Shown: piece after piece, positions 54,979 through 63,459 of the stretch
Layout of the letters: the number at the start of each line of letters is the position of its first letter
Numbering within the stretch: position 1 is the stretch's first letter
Source of the DNA: Paraglaciecola mesophila
GTDB taxonomy: Bacteria; Pseudomonadota; Gammaproteobacteria; Enterobacterales; Alteromonadaceae
Assembly: GCF_009906955.1 (NCBI RefSeq)
Contig: NZ_CP047656.1
Coordinates: 4,153,001 to 4,217,000, forward strand
Length of the DNA stretch: 64,000 bases
Direction of reading: 5' to 3'
The notes under the pieces: model-generated
Seen by the model: only the letters and a program-made list of their open reading frames with translations
The model's database searches: none
What the model was told of the DNA's origin: nothing
Translations under genes and position numbers: made by a program

Positions 54979-55035
54979 AAAAACAGAACTTTTGTACTTT
55001 GCTACTTTCGGTGCACGTACAGGTTCTGTTTTTTT
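54979..55035 (+). terminator. rho-independent terminator after pit
   Basis: AAAAACAGAAC pairs with GTTCTGTTTTT (55023-55033), with inner TGTAC / GTACA pairing and a T tract of seven. The loop is long, about 20 bases between the inner arms. Confidence 0.75.
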
Positions 55036-55071
55036 ATGTCTGAAATTTAAAAATGTTGTACTTGGTTGTGA

Positions 55072-55106
55072 CTGTAATATAACCGTTATAAAAGTGTCAT
55101 ATTATA
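55072..55106 (+). promoter_or_regulatory. triple Pho box and -10 of the pst operon
   Basis: Units CTGTAAT (55072-55078), CCGTTAT (55083-55089) and GTGTCAT (55094-55100), with spacers ATAA and AAAA at an exact 11-bp period; matches to CTGTCAT are 6, 5 and 6 of 7. ATTATA follows at 55101-55106, 11 bases after the second unit. 36 bp then remain to the pstS start. Confidence 0.8.
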
Positions 55107-55142
55107 CGAGCCAAATCTGGTTAAATTATTAAAAGTGGTTGG

Positions 55143-56225
55143 ATGAAACCGAGTGTCGTGTGGGCTATTGTTGTTTGTTTTTGGGGCATTTATTGTGCAC
55201 CAGCTACGGCCATGCGCGACTACATAGATGTGGTAGGTTCATCAACCGTATATGCGTTCTCCACCGTCGTGGCTGAGCGTTTTGGTAAGTCTTCTCAGTT
55301 CCATACACCCAAAATAGAATCGACGGGTTCAGGTGGCGGGTTAAAGTTATTCTGCCAAGGAGTGGGGATGAAATTTCCAGACATTGCTAATTCGTCTCGC
55401 CGAATCAAAGCGTCTGAAATTGAGCTTTGCAAACAAAATGGTGTGAACGAGGTGATTGAGATTCTTATTGGTTTCGATGGAATTGTGCTCGCTCAAAGTC
55501 AATCGGGTATTGATATTGAATTGACGAGGCGAGAGCTTTACCTTGCCCTAGCGAAACGCGTCCCGAATCCAGACGGTAGCAAAACGACCATAGATAACCC
55601 TTATCACACTTGGCAAGATATTACCCCCAGCTTGCCCAACATCAAGATAAACGTGTTTGGCCCACCACCCACATCAGGGACACGAGATGCCTTTTCTGAA
55701 CTGGTATTAGATCACGGTTGCCACACTTTCGAGTGGCTGGCTAATATGTCTATATCTTCAAACAAATCCAGTGGCGATCATAAAAAGACAAGGGCACTCA
55801 AGAATAAGCAAAAGCGTTTGTGTCGTATGCTGCGTGAAGACGGTGCTTATATTGATGCGGGTGAGAATGATAATTTAGTCGTGCAGAAACTCAATGCAAA
55901 TCCAGACGCATTAGGTTTGCTAGGTTTTAGCTTTCTCGATCAAAACAGAGATCGTATCAAAAGCGCTAATATTGATGGGTTTAACCCTTCGTTTCGTTCT
56001 ATTTCCAGCGGTGATTATCCAATTTCTCGTCCGCTATATATCTACGTTAAAAAGGCGCATATCGGAATGATCCCAGGGATAGAAGCGTTCATACGTGAAT
56101 TTGTCAGTGACAAAGCGTCCGGTGAGAGTGGTTATCTATCACGTAAAGGGATGATCCCACTACCAAAGTCACAACGAGAGGCTGTAGAGCAACGCATTAA
56201 CAGCCTGCGTCCAGATGTACACTGA
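55143..56225 (+). CDS. pstS: phosphate ABC transporter substrate-binding protein
   Basis: 360 residues. Signal peptide about 1-23 (VVWAIVVCFWGIYCAPATA). Phosphate site features of the PstS fold: VVGSSTVYAFSTVVAERF, ESTGSGGGLKLFC and FGPPPTSGTRDAF. Cys pairs suggest disulfides in the periplasm. Binds phosphate at high affinity for the PstCAB channel. First gene of pstS-pstC-pstA-pstB-phoU behind a triple Pho box. It resembles the longer PstS-like branch of marine gammaproteobacteria more than E. coli PstS. Confidence 0.9.
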   Translation: MKPSVVWAIVVCFWGIYCAPATAMRDYIDVVGSSTVYAFSTVVAERFGKSSQFHTPKIESTGSGGGLKLFCQGVGMKFPDIANSSRRIKASEIELCKQNGVNEVIEILIGFDGIVLAQSQSGIDIELTRRELYLALAKRVPNPDGSKTTIDNPYHTWQDITPSLPNIKINVFGPPPTSGTRDAFSELVLDHGCHTFEWLANMSISSNKSSGDHKKTRALKNKQKRLCRMLREDGAYIDAGENDNLVVQKLNANPDALGLLGFSFLDQNRDRIKSANIDGFNPSFRSISSGDYPISRPLYIYVKKAHIGMIPGIEAFIREFVSDKASGESGYLSRKGMIPLPKSQREAVEQRINSLRPDVH

Positions 56226-57639
56226 ACACTACGCTATGCATGCTATGGAAACCCCTACACTGATCATTATCACCTTATTGTGTGCAGCTGGTGCATACAT
56301 TTTAGGTCGCAACCGCGCGTCGGATATCGCGTCGCGTGGCAGTCAACAAGGGACGCTGCATTCTTTACCCTATTACTACGGCCTGCTAAGTTCGCTGTGG
56401 TGTGCCGTGCCTTGTTTGATGATTGTTTTAATTTGGACACTGCTGGACGACTATGCAGTACATGCTGCGATTGTGAACGTGTTGCCTGAATCAGCGCAAA
56501 CCTTGCCCGAAAACGAAGTTGATTTGATGGTTAATACGGTGATCAATCTCGCTTTATACCCCAATTCTCTCATTAGCAGCAGCACACCGGATTATTTAAT
56601 ACAAGCAGGACAAGATTATCTGCGTTGGCAGCAATTAAGTCAGCTTAGTCTCACAGTTGTTGTGTTAATCAGTTTAGTTTTGGCTTTTTCACTGAGCTGG
56701 AATTTGATCAAGGCCAAAGTGAAAGCGCGCCAGCAAGTAGAGAGGGTGTTCCAATGGACCTTATTATTGTGTGCCAGCATCGCCATTTTAACCACGATAG
56801 GTATTGTGCTATCTGTGTTATTTGAATCTTTGCGCTTTTTTCAATCGATCAATTTTTTTGAGTTTATTTTTGGTACTCATTGGAGCCCGCAAACGGCGTT
56901 ACGTATTGATCAAGTAGGCGCATCAGGTGCGTTTGGTGCAGTACCGTTATTCGTCGGCACGTTGCTTATTTCTTTTATCGCCATGTTAATTGCCGTTCCT
57001 GTTGGTTTGATGTCGGCGATTTATTTATCAGAATACGCCACACCAAAGTTCAGGGCGGTGGTTAAGCCCATGCTTGAAATATTAGCGGGGATCCCTTCTG
57101 TGGTGTATGGATTTTTTGCCGCGTTAACGGTGGCACCATTTATTCGCGATAGTGGCCACTTTTTAGGCCTTGAAGTCTCATCAGAAAGTGCGTTAGCTGC
57201 TGGTTTAGTTATGGGAGTCATGATCATACCGTTCGTGTCGTCATTGTCAGATGATGTATTAAAAGCCGTGCCGCAATCTTTACGTGATGGCTCTTTAGGC
57301 TTGGGGGCAACCCAATCAGAAACCATCAAGCGTGTGGTTATTCCTGCGGCGCTACCCGGGATTATCAGTGGGGTGTTACTGGCTGCGTCAAGGGCGATTG
57401 GTGAAACCATGATAGTCGTGATGGCCGCCGGATTGGCCGCTCATTTAACGGCGAATCCGCTTGAGTCAGTAACAACCATCACTGTGCAGATCGTCACTTT
57501 GCTGGTAGGGGATCAAGAGTTTGACAGTCCGAAAACCTTATCCGCGTTTGCGCTGGGGCTAATGTTATTCATGGTGACCTTGGCGTTGAACTATGTTGCT
57601 TTATACGTGGTACGTCAATACCGAGAAGAGTATGAGTAA
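56215..57639 (+). CDS. pstC: phosphate ABC transporter permease PstC, extended
   Basis: 474 residues against about 320 in E. coli. The extra part is N-terminal: helix about 13-29, another near 52-72, a periplasmic stretch of about 70 residues, and a further helix near 145-165. The canonical permease domain follows, with GTLLISFIAMLIAVPVG and EILAGIPSVVYGFFAALTVAPF and the EAA loop with GATQSETIKRVVIPAALPGI. The start at 56215 overlaps pstS by 11 bases; ATG at 56236 or 56245 are alternatives. Forms the channel with PstA. Confidence 0.92.
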   Translation: MYTEHYAMHAMETPTLIIITLLCAAGAYILGRNRASDIASRGSQQGTLHSLPYYYGLLSSLWCAVPCLMIVLIWTLLDDYAVHAAIVNVLPESAQTLPENEVDLMVNTVINLALYPNSLISSSTPDYLIQAGQDYLRWQQLSQLSLTVVVLISLVLAFSLSWNLIKAKVKARQQVERVFQWTLLLCASIAILTTIGIVLSVLFESLRFFQSINFFEFIFGTHWSPQTALRIDQVGASGAFGAVPLFVGTLLISFIAMLIAVPVGLMSAIYLSEYATPKFRAVVKPMLEILAGIPSVVYGFFAALTVAPFIRDSGHFLGLEVSSESALAAGLVMGVMIIPFVSSLSDDVLKAVPQSLRDGSLGLGATQSETIKRVVIPAALPGIISGVLLAASRAIGETMIVVMAAGLAAHLTANPLESVTTITVQIVTLLVGDQEFDSPKTLSAFALGLMLFMVTLALNYVALYVVRQYREEYE

Positions 57640-57641
57640 CT

Positions 57642-58961
57642 ATGCGTAAGATGAATCATAAATCCGCGACTAGGCAACAGCCTAGCACCATTGAATTAGT
57701 CAATCGGAATCTTGCAAAACGCAAGCGCGCGGAGTGGCGTTTCCGAGTTTACGGTATTGGGGCGATTTTATTTGGTTTTGTCTGCCTCTTAATTCTTTTT
57801 ACTGACATCGTAGGCAAAGGGCACGGCGCTTTTTTTAAAACACAAATTCAACTGCAACTTAGCCTAGATTCTGAGTCTTTGCAGGTAACGAACCCGTCTT
57901 CTGAGCAGCTCGAAAATGCAAATTATGATGCGGTTATTGAAAATGCCCTGCTTACCGATAATAGCGCGTTAATGGCGTCTGAGCTTTCTGCGCTCGATAA
58001 ACGCCAGTTGTTGAGTTTAGTCAGTACAGGGGCTGTGTACGATTTACAAAAAATGCTAATCGATACACCTGAACAGCTAAATCACGAGGTATCTATGTGG
58101 TTGACGGCAGATGACGATGTAGACAATTACGTTAAAAGTCGGACGCGAAATGAGCAAGGCTTTAGTGGGCGATTAACTGAGCAACAGCAAAAGTGGGTAG
58201 ATCGTTGGCTCGAACAAGGGCAAATACGTCAAACGTTTAACACCACATTTTTCACTTCGGGTGATTCGCGAGAGCCAGAACAAGCGGGGATACGCGGTGC
58301 GTTAATGGGCTCTTTGTATATGCTGTTGGTTACGATTGGTTTGTCATTTCCTATTGGGATCTCTGCAGCAGTATATTTAGAAGAATATGCCCCAAGAAAT
58401 CGTTTAACCGACTTTATTGAAGTGAATATAAATAACTTGGCCGCTGTGCCTTCAATTATTTTTGGCTTGCTTGGTTTGGCTATTTTTATCGGTTTTTTTG
58501 ACATGCCACGGTCCATACCTCTCGTGGGCGGATTAGTATTGACCTTAATGACCTTGCCAACCATTATTATTTCAAGTCGAGCGGCAATCAAAGCTGTACC
58601 GCAGTCGATACGTGACGCGGCGTACGGTCTTGGTGCATCAAAAATGCAGGTGGTATTGCATCATGTTGTACCTTTGGCGATGCCAGGGATGCTAACCGGT
58701 GCCATTATTGGTTTTGCGCAAGCATTAGGTGAAACAGCGCCTTTGTTAATGATTGGTATGGTGGCATTCATTGTGGACGTGCCCGCGGATTTATTGGATC
58801 CGGCAAGCGCATTACCCGTACAAATTTTTCTGTGGGCAGACAGCCCGGAGCGTGCGTTTATCGAACGTACCTCAGCTGCAATCATGGTGTTATTAGCCTT
58901 TTTAATTGCGATGAATGGGTTAGCTGTTTGGTTGCGTCATCGACTTGGCCGTGGCCACTAA
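57642..58961 (+). CDS. pstA: phosphate ABC transporter permease PstA, extended
   Basis: 439 residues against about 300 in E. coli. N-terminal helix about 36-56, then a soluble insert of about 150 residues (about 60-210) before the permease domain. This is the DUF3333-type N-terminus seen in marine and rhizobial PstA. Permease part: GSLYMLLVTIGLSFPIGISAAVYLEEYAP, NNLAAVPSIIFGLLGLAIF and the EAA loop GLGASKMQVVLHHVVPLAMPG. Starts 2 bases after pstC. Confidence 0.92.
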   Translation: MRKMNHKSATRQQPSTIELVNRNLAKRKRAEWRFRVYGIGAILFGFVCLLILFTDIVGKGHGAFFKTQIQLQLSLDSESLQVTNPSSEQLENANYDAVIENALLTDNSALMASELSALDKRQLLSLVSTGAVYDLQKMLIDTPEQLNHEVSMWLTADDDVDNYVKSRTRNEQGFSGRLTEQQQKWVDRWLEQGQIRQTFNTTFFTSGDSREPEQAGIRGALMGSLYMLLVTIGLSFPIGISAAVYLEEYAPRNRLTDFIEVNINNLAAVPSIIFGLLGLAIFIGFFDMPRSIPLVGGLVLTLMTLPTIIISSRAAIKAVPQSIRDAAYGLGASKMQVVLHHVVPLAMPGMLTGAIIGFAQALGETAPLLMIGMVAFIVDVPADLLDPASALPVQIFLWADSPERAFIERTSAAIMVLLAFLIAMNGLAVWLRHRLGRGH

Positions 58962-58976
58962 GAGTAGGAATAGGTA

Positions 58977-59849
58977 GTGAATTCGAATTCAGGATACAAC
59001 CGTTTATTTGATCCCATGGCTGAGACTGGACAACCATTGGACTTTGCACAGCATGGCTTAGGGCAACAAACTGTAGGGAGCCCCTTTTCAGAAAAAGCCA
59101 AGATGTCAGTGCGCAATTTGAATGTGTATTATGCTGATAAGCAGGCAATTCATGACGTTAGTCTCGATATAAATCGCAACGAAGTGATGGCGATGATTGG
59201 GCCATCCGGTTGTGGTAAATCAACGTTTTTACGCTGTCTTAATCGAATGAATGACACCATAGATTATTGCAAAGTTGAGGGCGAGGTCACCCTTGATGAA
59301 AAGAACATTTATCATCGTAAGCAAGATGTGGTGCCTTTGCGTGCGCGGGTCGGGATAGTATTTCAAAAACCTAACCCTTTTCCTAAGTCGATATACGAAA
59401 ATGTTGCATATGGGCCAAAAGTACATGGCTTGGTGTCACGTCGGGCGCAGTTAGACGAGATAGTTGAAGATAGTCTGCGTAAAGCCAGTCTGTGGGACGA
59501 GGTAAAAGATCGCTTATTTTCTCCTGGTACAGATTTGTCAGGAGGTCAGCAACAACGTCTGTGTATAGCTCGCACCATCGCGGTGAGTCCTGAAGTGATA
59601 TTGATGGATGAACCCTGTTCGGCACTCGACCCTATCGCAACGGCAAGAATCGAAGAGTTGATGGCGGAGCTCAGTCAAAACTTCACTATCGCGATAGTCA
59701 CACATTCTATGCAGCAAGCGGCAAGAGTATCCACTCGCACTGCGTATTTTCACATGGGGCGACTGATCGAAGTGAATGATACGCGCCGTGTATTTACCAA
59801 TCCAGAGCATGAGCTTACCGAAGCCTATATTACAGGCCGATTCGGTTAA
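58977..59849 (+). CDS. pstB: phosphate ABC transporter ATPase
   Basis: 290 residues. Walker A GPSGCGKST, Q-loop FQKPNPFPKS, signature LSGGQQQRLCIAR, Walker B VILMDEPCSALDP and the H-loop THSMQQ. About 38 residues of extra N-terminus precede the usual start (MSVRNLNVYYADKQAIHDVS), counting from GTG 58977. An internal ATG at 59103 would give the E. coli-like length, but GTG has a possible AGGT site. Supplies energy to PstCA. Confidence 0.95.
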   Translation: MNSNSGYNRLFDPMAETGQPLDFAQHGLGQQTVGSPFSEKAKMSVRNLNVYYADKQAIHDVSLDINRNEVMAMIGPSGCGKSTFLRCLNRMNDTIDYCKVEGEVTLDEKNIYHRKQDVVPLRARVGIVFQKPNPFPKSIYENVAYGPKVHGLVSRRAQLDEIVEDSLRKASLWDEVKDRLFSPGTDLSGGQQQRLCIARTIAVSPEVILMDEPCSALDPIATARIEELMAELSQNFTIAIVTHSMQQAARVSTRTAYFHMGRLIEVNDTRRVFTNPEHELTEAYITGRFG

Positions 59850-59864
59850 CCTAAGGAGAACAGT

Positions 59865-60566
59865 ATGGAACGCCATATTTCTCAGCGCTTTGACTCTGAC
59901 TTAGAGGCGCTGAAAAGCCAAGTCCTTGAAATGGGCGGAATAGTAGAGCAGCAAATTATTGATTCAGTCAAAGCCATTGAATCGGTCAACAGACCTTTAG
60001 CGGAGCATGTGCTGGAAGTCGAAAACGATGTTGATCGCCGAGAGGTGTTACTTGATGAAAACTGCACCATGATTTTAGCATGTCGCCAACCCGCGGCATC
60101 TGATCTGCGTATGGTGCTGTCTGTGACTAAAATGACCCGCGACTTAGAAAGAATGGGCGATGAAGCACAGAAAATTGCTCAGATGGCCATCGCCTTAAGT
60201 GATGATGGTGCAGCACCTGGGGGCTATGAAGAGATTCGTCATATGGGCGCGTTAGTCCAGAAAATGGTGAATTCTGTACTCGATGCTTTTGCTAGGTTTG
60301 ATGCTGACAAAGCGTTAGACGTTGCTCGTGCCGATACTCAGGTAGACAGAGAATATAAGTCAGCCATGCGAGAAATCGTCACCTATATGATGGAAGACCC
60401 ACGCTCTATTGGGCGCGTAATGAATATTCTTTGGGCGCTTCGTTCTATAGAGCGAATTGGCGATCATGCTCGCAACATTGCCGAGCATATTATTTATCTG
60501 GTTAAAGGATATGATGTTCGTCATACGAGCGTGCATGAAATTGAGAAAAGATTGAATAAATCTTAG
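59865..60566 (+). CDS. phoU: PhoU, phosphate signalling regulator
   Basis: 233 residues, two PhoU repeats of three helices each: about 12-105 and 120-215, with ENDVDRREVLLDENC and RIGDHARNIAEHIIYLVKG as metal-binding signature parts. Links PstB to the PhoR kinase and damps the Pho response when phosphate is plentiful. ATG follows AAGGAG. Last gene of the pst operon; no phoB or phoR lies in the window. Confidence 0.95.
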   Translation: MERHISQRFDSDLEALKSQVLEMGGIVEQQIIDSVKAIESVNRPLAEHVLEVENDVDRREVLLDENCTMILACRQPAASDLRMVLSVTKMTRDLERMGDEAQKIAQMAIALSDDGAAPGGYEEIRHMGALVQKMVNSVLDAFARFDADKALDVARADTQVDREYKSAMREIVTYMMEDPRSIGRVMNILWALRSIERIGDHARNIAEHIIYLVKGYDVRHTSVHEIEKRLNKS

Positions 60567-60576
60567 CTGTAAATCA

Positions 60577-60615
60577 GTCTCTAGATTACTTGCCTTTGGT
60601 GAATAATCTAGAGAC
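60577..60615. repeat. 12-bp hairpin after phoU, no T tract
   Basis: GTCTCTAGATTA (60577-60588) and TAATCTAGAGAC (60604-60615) are a perfect inverted repeat with a 15-base loop. The sequence after the stem, AACTGATACTCC, has no U run. It may be an mRNA 3' end stabiliser or a rho-dependent end. Confidence 0.65.
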
Positions 60616-60710
60616 AACTGATACTCCTTACTTTTCCTCTTTTTGAATGGCGGTAAATGTTCACTCACCTGTAAAGCTCAGTCGTACCTACTTTTCGATT
60701 ACAGTGTTTT

Positions 60711-60739
60711 AGTCATAAATTTGTCATAAATGTGTCATC
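60711..60739 (+). promoter_or_regulatory. triple Pho box upstream of the porin gene
   Basis: Units TAGTCAT (60711-60717), TTGTCAT (60722-60728) and GTGTCAT (60733-60739) with two AAAT spacers, an exact 11-bp period. TATAGA at 60756 and TATCAT at 60764 are possible -10 elements, but spacing is longer than usual. The porin start is 280 bp away. Confidence 0.75.
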
Positions 60740-61019
60740 TTTTGATGCATTTCCTATAGAAATATCATACATTGCGCGCAAATACTTTGAGAGGCGGTTT
60801 TATGCGTACTGCGCTTAATTTGTGCGTTGTAATTGGCTGCTCATTACACTAACGACGAAACAAAATCTGCCTAGATGTTGTCTGTGAAGGATGCACTATA
60901 GTGGATCGAACGAGATATTAGGTTCAAAACAAAGGTGTATTGCTCACCTAAACCTGTATAGCATCTAAGGTTCGAGAAGATTTTGCCATCGTATAATAGG
61001 ATTTTTTATTCGCATTTGT

Positions 61020-62333
61020 ATGAAGAGCCAAACCTACCTAATTACATTCTGTTTGCTGAACATCATTTTTACTAGCAAACCAATCGCCATGACAACGCAA
61101 GTTGACGCTGGCGCGCAAAATAGTGAGCGTAAGGTCAGTTCCCAGCCTGTCGAACTACAAAACACAGGAACCGTCGACCTTGAAGATGAATTTGAGCCTG
61201 TAACCGCTGTATCGGCTAGGGATCATCTTGTCTCTGGTGAAAAGGCAAATAGCCAGTGGAGCGTTAAACCGAGAGGACGGGCGCTTTATGATTACAATGA
61301 GCTATCTTCTGTGCCCTCAAGTATTACGGGGGCCGACGAAGGCGCTAGTAGCGAAGTACGGCGTCTTCGTTTTGGTCTGCAGGGAACTGCTCCTAGAGGC
61401 TTTGGTTATAAAGTTATCGCTGATTTTGCTGATGATGTCATCTTTACCGATGCCTTTGTGAGCTTCAAAGAGGGAGACTTAAAACTAACGCTTGGGCAAC
61501 ACAATACCTTTCAGGGGCTTGAAGAATTATCAAGCAGTAACGATACAAGTTTTACAGAGCGAGCAGCGTATACGGATGCCTTCGGGTTTGAGCGCAGAGT
61601 TGGCCTTTCAGCTACTTATACATTGAACGATTTTTTGCTCGAAGGAGGCGTGTTCTCAGATAACATCGATGATTTAGGGGGCAAAAATAATTCATTTAGT
61701 GTTGATGGACGTGTTAGCTACGCTACGACTTTTCAAGGCACGCTTATTCATCTTGGTAGTTCAATTCATATCCGTGATTTAGGTGATGAAATAGATAGCG
61801 TTCGTTATCGACAACGGCCGCATATTCACAGCGTCGATACACGCTTTATTAATACTGAAGACATTGTAGGGGCTAGTGACGAAACGAGTTATGGTCTTGA
61901 GGCGGCGATCATTGCTGGGCGTTTTCATGTCGTTGGCGAGACGCATTGGTTAAACGTTACGCGATCAGACTATGCTGATCCGACCTTTTTTGGCGGTTCA
62001 ATTGAAGCAGGATTTTTTATCACACAAGACAAACGTGAATACAAAGGTGGCGTATTTAAAGGCGTTAAGGTGAATCAACCTGTTAGTAATGGTGGGATAG
62101 GCGCTTGGCAAGTTAACGTTCGCTATGACAGGCTCGATTTAGTCGATGCCGGCATAATCGGTGGAACGCAAGATGCCTATATGGCATCCCTGATTTGGAC
62201 ACTAGTAGATGACGTGCGCTTGATACTTAATTACGGCCATCTGTCTTATTCTCATGCCCTTGATATTGAACAAGGAGCGCCAGACAATTTCTCGGTGAAT
62301 GTATTTGGTATTAGAGGGCAAATTGGCTTCTAA
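61020..62333 (+). CDS. OprP/OprO-like outer-membrane porin (phosphate-selective type)
   Basis: 437 residues. Signal peptide about 1-23, then a polar N-terminal segment and a coiled-coil-free linker. From about residue 80 it is a barrel of the OprO/OprP family: SEVRRLRFGLQGTAPRGFGYKVIADF, TDAFVSFKEGDLKLTLGQHNTFQGLEELSSSNDTSF, ERAAYTDAFGFERRVGLSATY and AWQVNVRYDRLDL, ending in GIRGQIGF with the terminal Phe. The family takes up phosphate or polyphosphate across the outer membrane. The Pho box upstream supports that reading. No close Shine-Dalgarno sequence is visible. Confidence 0.88.
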   Translation: MKSQTYLITFCLLNIIFTSKPIAMTTQVDAGAQNSERKVSSQPVELQNTGTVDLEDEFEPVTAVSARDHLVSGEKANSQWSVKPRGRALYDYNELSSVPSSITGADEGASSEVRRLRFGLQGTAPRGFGYKVIADFADDVIFTDAFVSFKEGDLKLTLGQHNTFQGLEELSSSNDTSFTERAAYTDAFGFERRVGLSATYTLNDFLLEGGVFSDNIDDLGGKNNSFSVDGRVSYATTFQGTLIHLGSSIHIRDLGDEIDSVRYRQRPHIHSVDTRFINTEDIVGASDETSYGLEAAIIAGRFHVVGETHWLNVTRSDYADPTFFGGSIEAGFFITQDKREYKGGVFKGVKVNQPVSNGGIGAWQVNVRYDRLDLVDAGIIGGTQDAYMASLIWTLVDDVRLILNYGHLSYSHALDIEQGAPDNFSVNVFGIRGQIGF

Positions 62334-62475
62334 CTCTTATGCGAAAGTTAGCGAGGTAACTGATATTCATTATCTCGCCATTTATCGTTGGCAAAAAGAA
62401 TGCAAGATCGCCGAGAAACATCTGCATATTTGATTTAAACTTGGCGAATCAATCGTTTTTGTTAATGAGTTTTAT

Positions 62476-63387
62476 ATGAAATGGCCTAACCTAAAGCACC
62501 TACATTACCTCGTCACACTCCATCAAGAACAACATTTCCACCGTGCTGCTGCTCACTGCCATGTGAGTCAATCAACCCTTAGTACTGCCATTCAGAATTT
62601 AGAAGAGCAATTTGGCTGTCAGTTGCTAGAGCGAGAGCATAAAACCTTTGTGTTCACACCTTTTGGTTTAGAGTTGGTGGAGCGTAGCCGCCGTTTGCTT
62701 AACGATGCGAATGAGTTGGTGGATTTCGCGCAAACGGCAGGAAATTGGCAATCGGGTAATTTGAAAATAGGGGTTATTCCGACGATTGCCCCGTTCTTTT
62801 TTGAAGGGCTAATTGGTGCAGTAAAAGAGCATTTGCCTGACATCTCATTGCAACTACAAGAAGATACCACCACGAATTTACTCAGTCAGTTAAATGAAGG
62901 GGTACTTGATTTATTGGTCTTAGCCTTACCCATGGAAACACCAGGCTGCAAACAATTGGTTATCGGTCATGATCCCTTTCATCTCATTGCACATTCTGAC
63001 CTAGTTGATACCTTACCTATGCCAATGGATGTGTCGGCACTGCCTGCTAAGAGTGTGTTTTTGCTACAACAAGAGCATTGCATGACCGGCCACGCGGTAA
63101 GCGCCTGTAATTTACGTCATAAAGAGCAGGTCAATACATTGGCTGCCAGTAGTTTATATACCTTGGTGCAGCTAGCTAACAGTAAACTTGGCTTCACTTT
63201 TATGCCCGAGTTAGCGATAAAAAATCATATTCTGAGTACCTCAAAGCTGGTGTCTTTGCCTGCTGAAGACAGTGCTTATCGGGAAATTGGTTTAGTGTGG
63301 CGCAACGCTACCACCCGTGTGCGCTTGTTTCGTCGCTTGGCAGAGTTACTTTCACCGCTGACACCGGTTCCTACCTTGAAAAAATAA
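62476..63387 (+). CDS. oxyR: OxyR-like LysR-family regulator
   Basis: 303 residues. N-terminal helix-turn-helix about 1-60 (HRAAAHCHVSQSTLSTAIQNLEEQFGCQLLER). The effector domain has two cysteines nine residues apart, Cys202 and Cys211 in EHCMTGHAVSAC, matching Cys199 and Cys208 of E. coli OxyR, where peroxide makes the activating disulfide. Full length (E. coli OxyR 305). Single gene between the porin and the sigma factor. Peroxide targets such as the prx-grx gene at 31.7 kb are plausible but not shown. Confidence 0.88.
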   Translation: MKWPNLKHLHYLVTLHQEQHFHRAAAHCHVSQSTLSTAIQNLEEQFGCQLLEREHKTFVFTPFGLELVERSRRLLNDANELVDFAQTAGNWQSGNLKIGVIPTIAPFFFEGLIGAVKEHLPDISLQLQEDTTTNLLSQLNEGVLDLLVLALPMETPGCKQLVIGHDPFHLIAHSDLVDTLPMPMDVSALPAKSVFLLQQEHCMTGHAVSACNLRHKEQVNTLAASSLYTLVQLANSKLGFTFMPELAIKNHILSTSKLVSLPAEDSAYREIGLVWRNATTRVRLFRRLAELLSPLTPVPTLKK

Positions 63388-63459
63388 TTCTACTTTAGTC
63401 AAACTTTTTAAACCCGCGTCTCGACTTAATATTGAGTCAACACAATAGGGAAAAATTTG

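Larger units (their letters stand above)
60567..61019. other. long region between phoU and the porin gene
   Basis: 453 bases with the phoU hairpin, the triple Pho box, and then 280 bases of unexplained leader. A 16-codon frame at 60802-60852 (MRTALNLCVVIGCSLH) follows GAGAGG. A perfect -10-like TATAAT is at 60992-60997, only about 25 bases before the porin ATG, without a clear -35. Confidence 0.6.
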
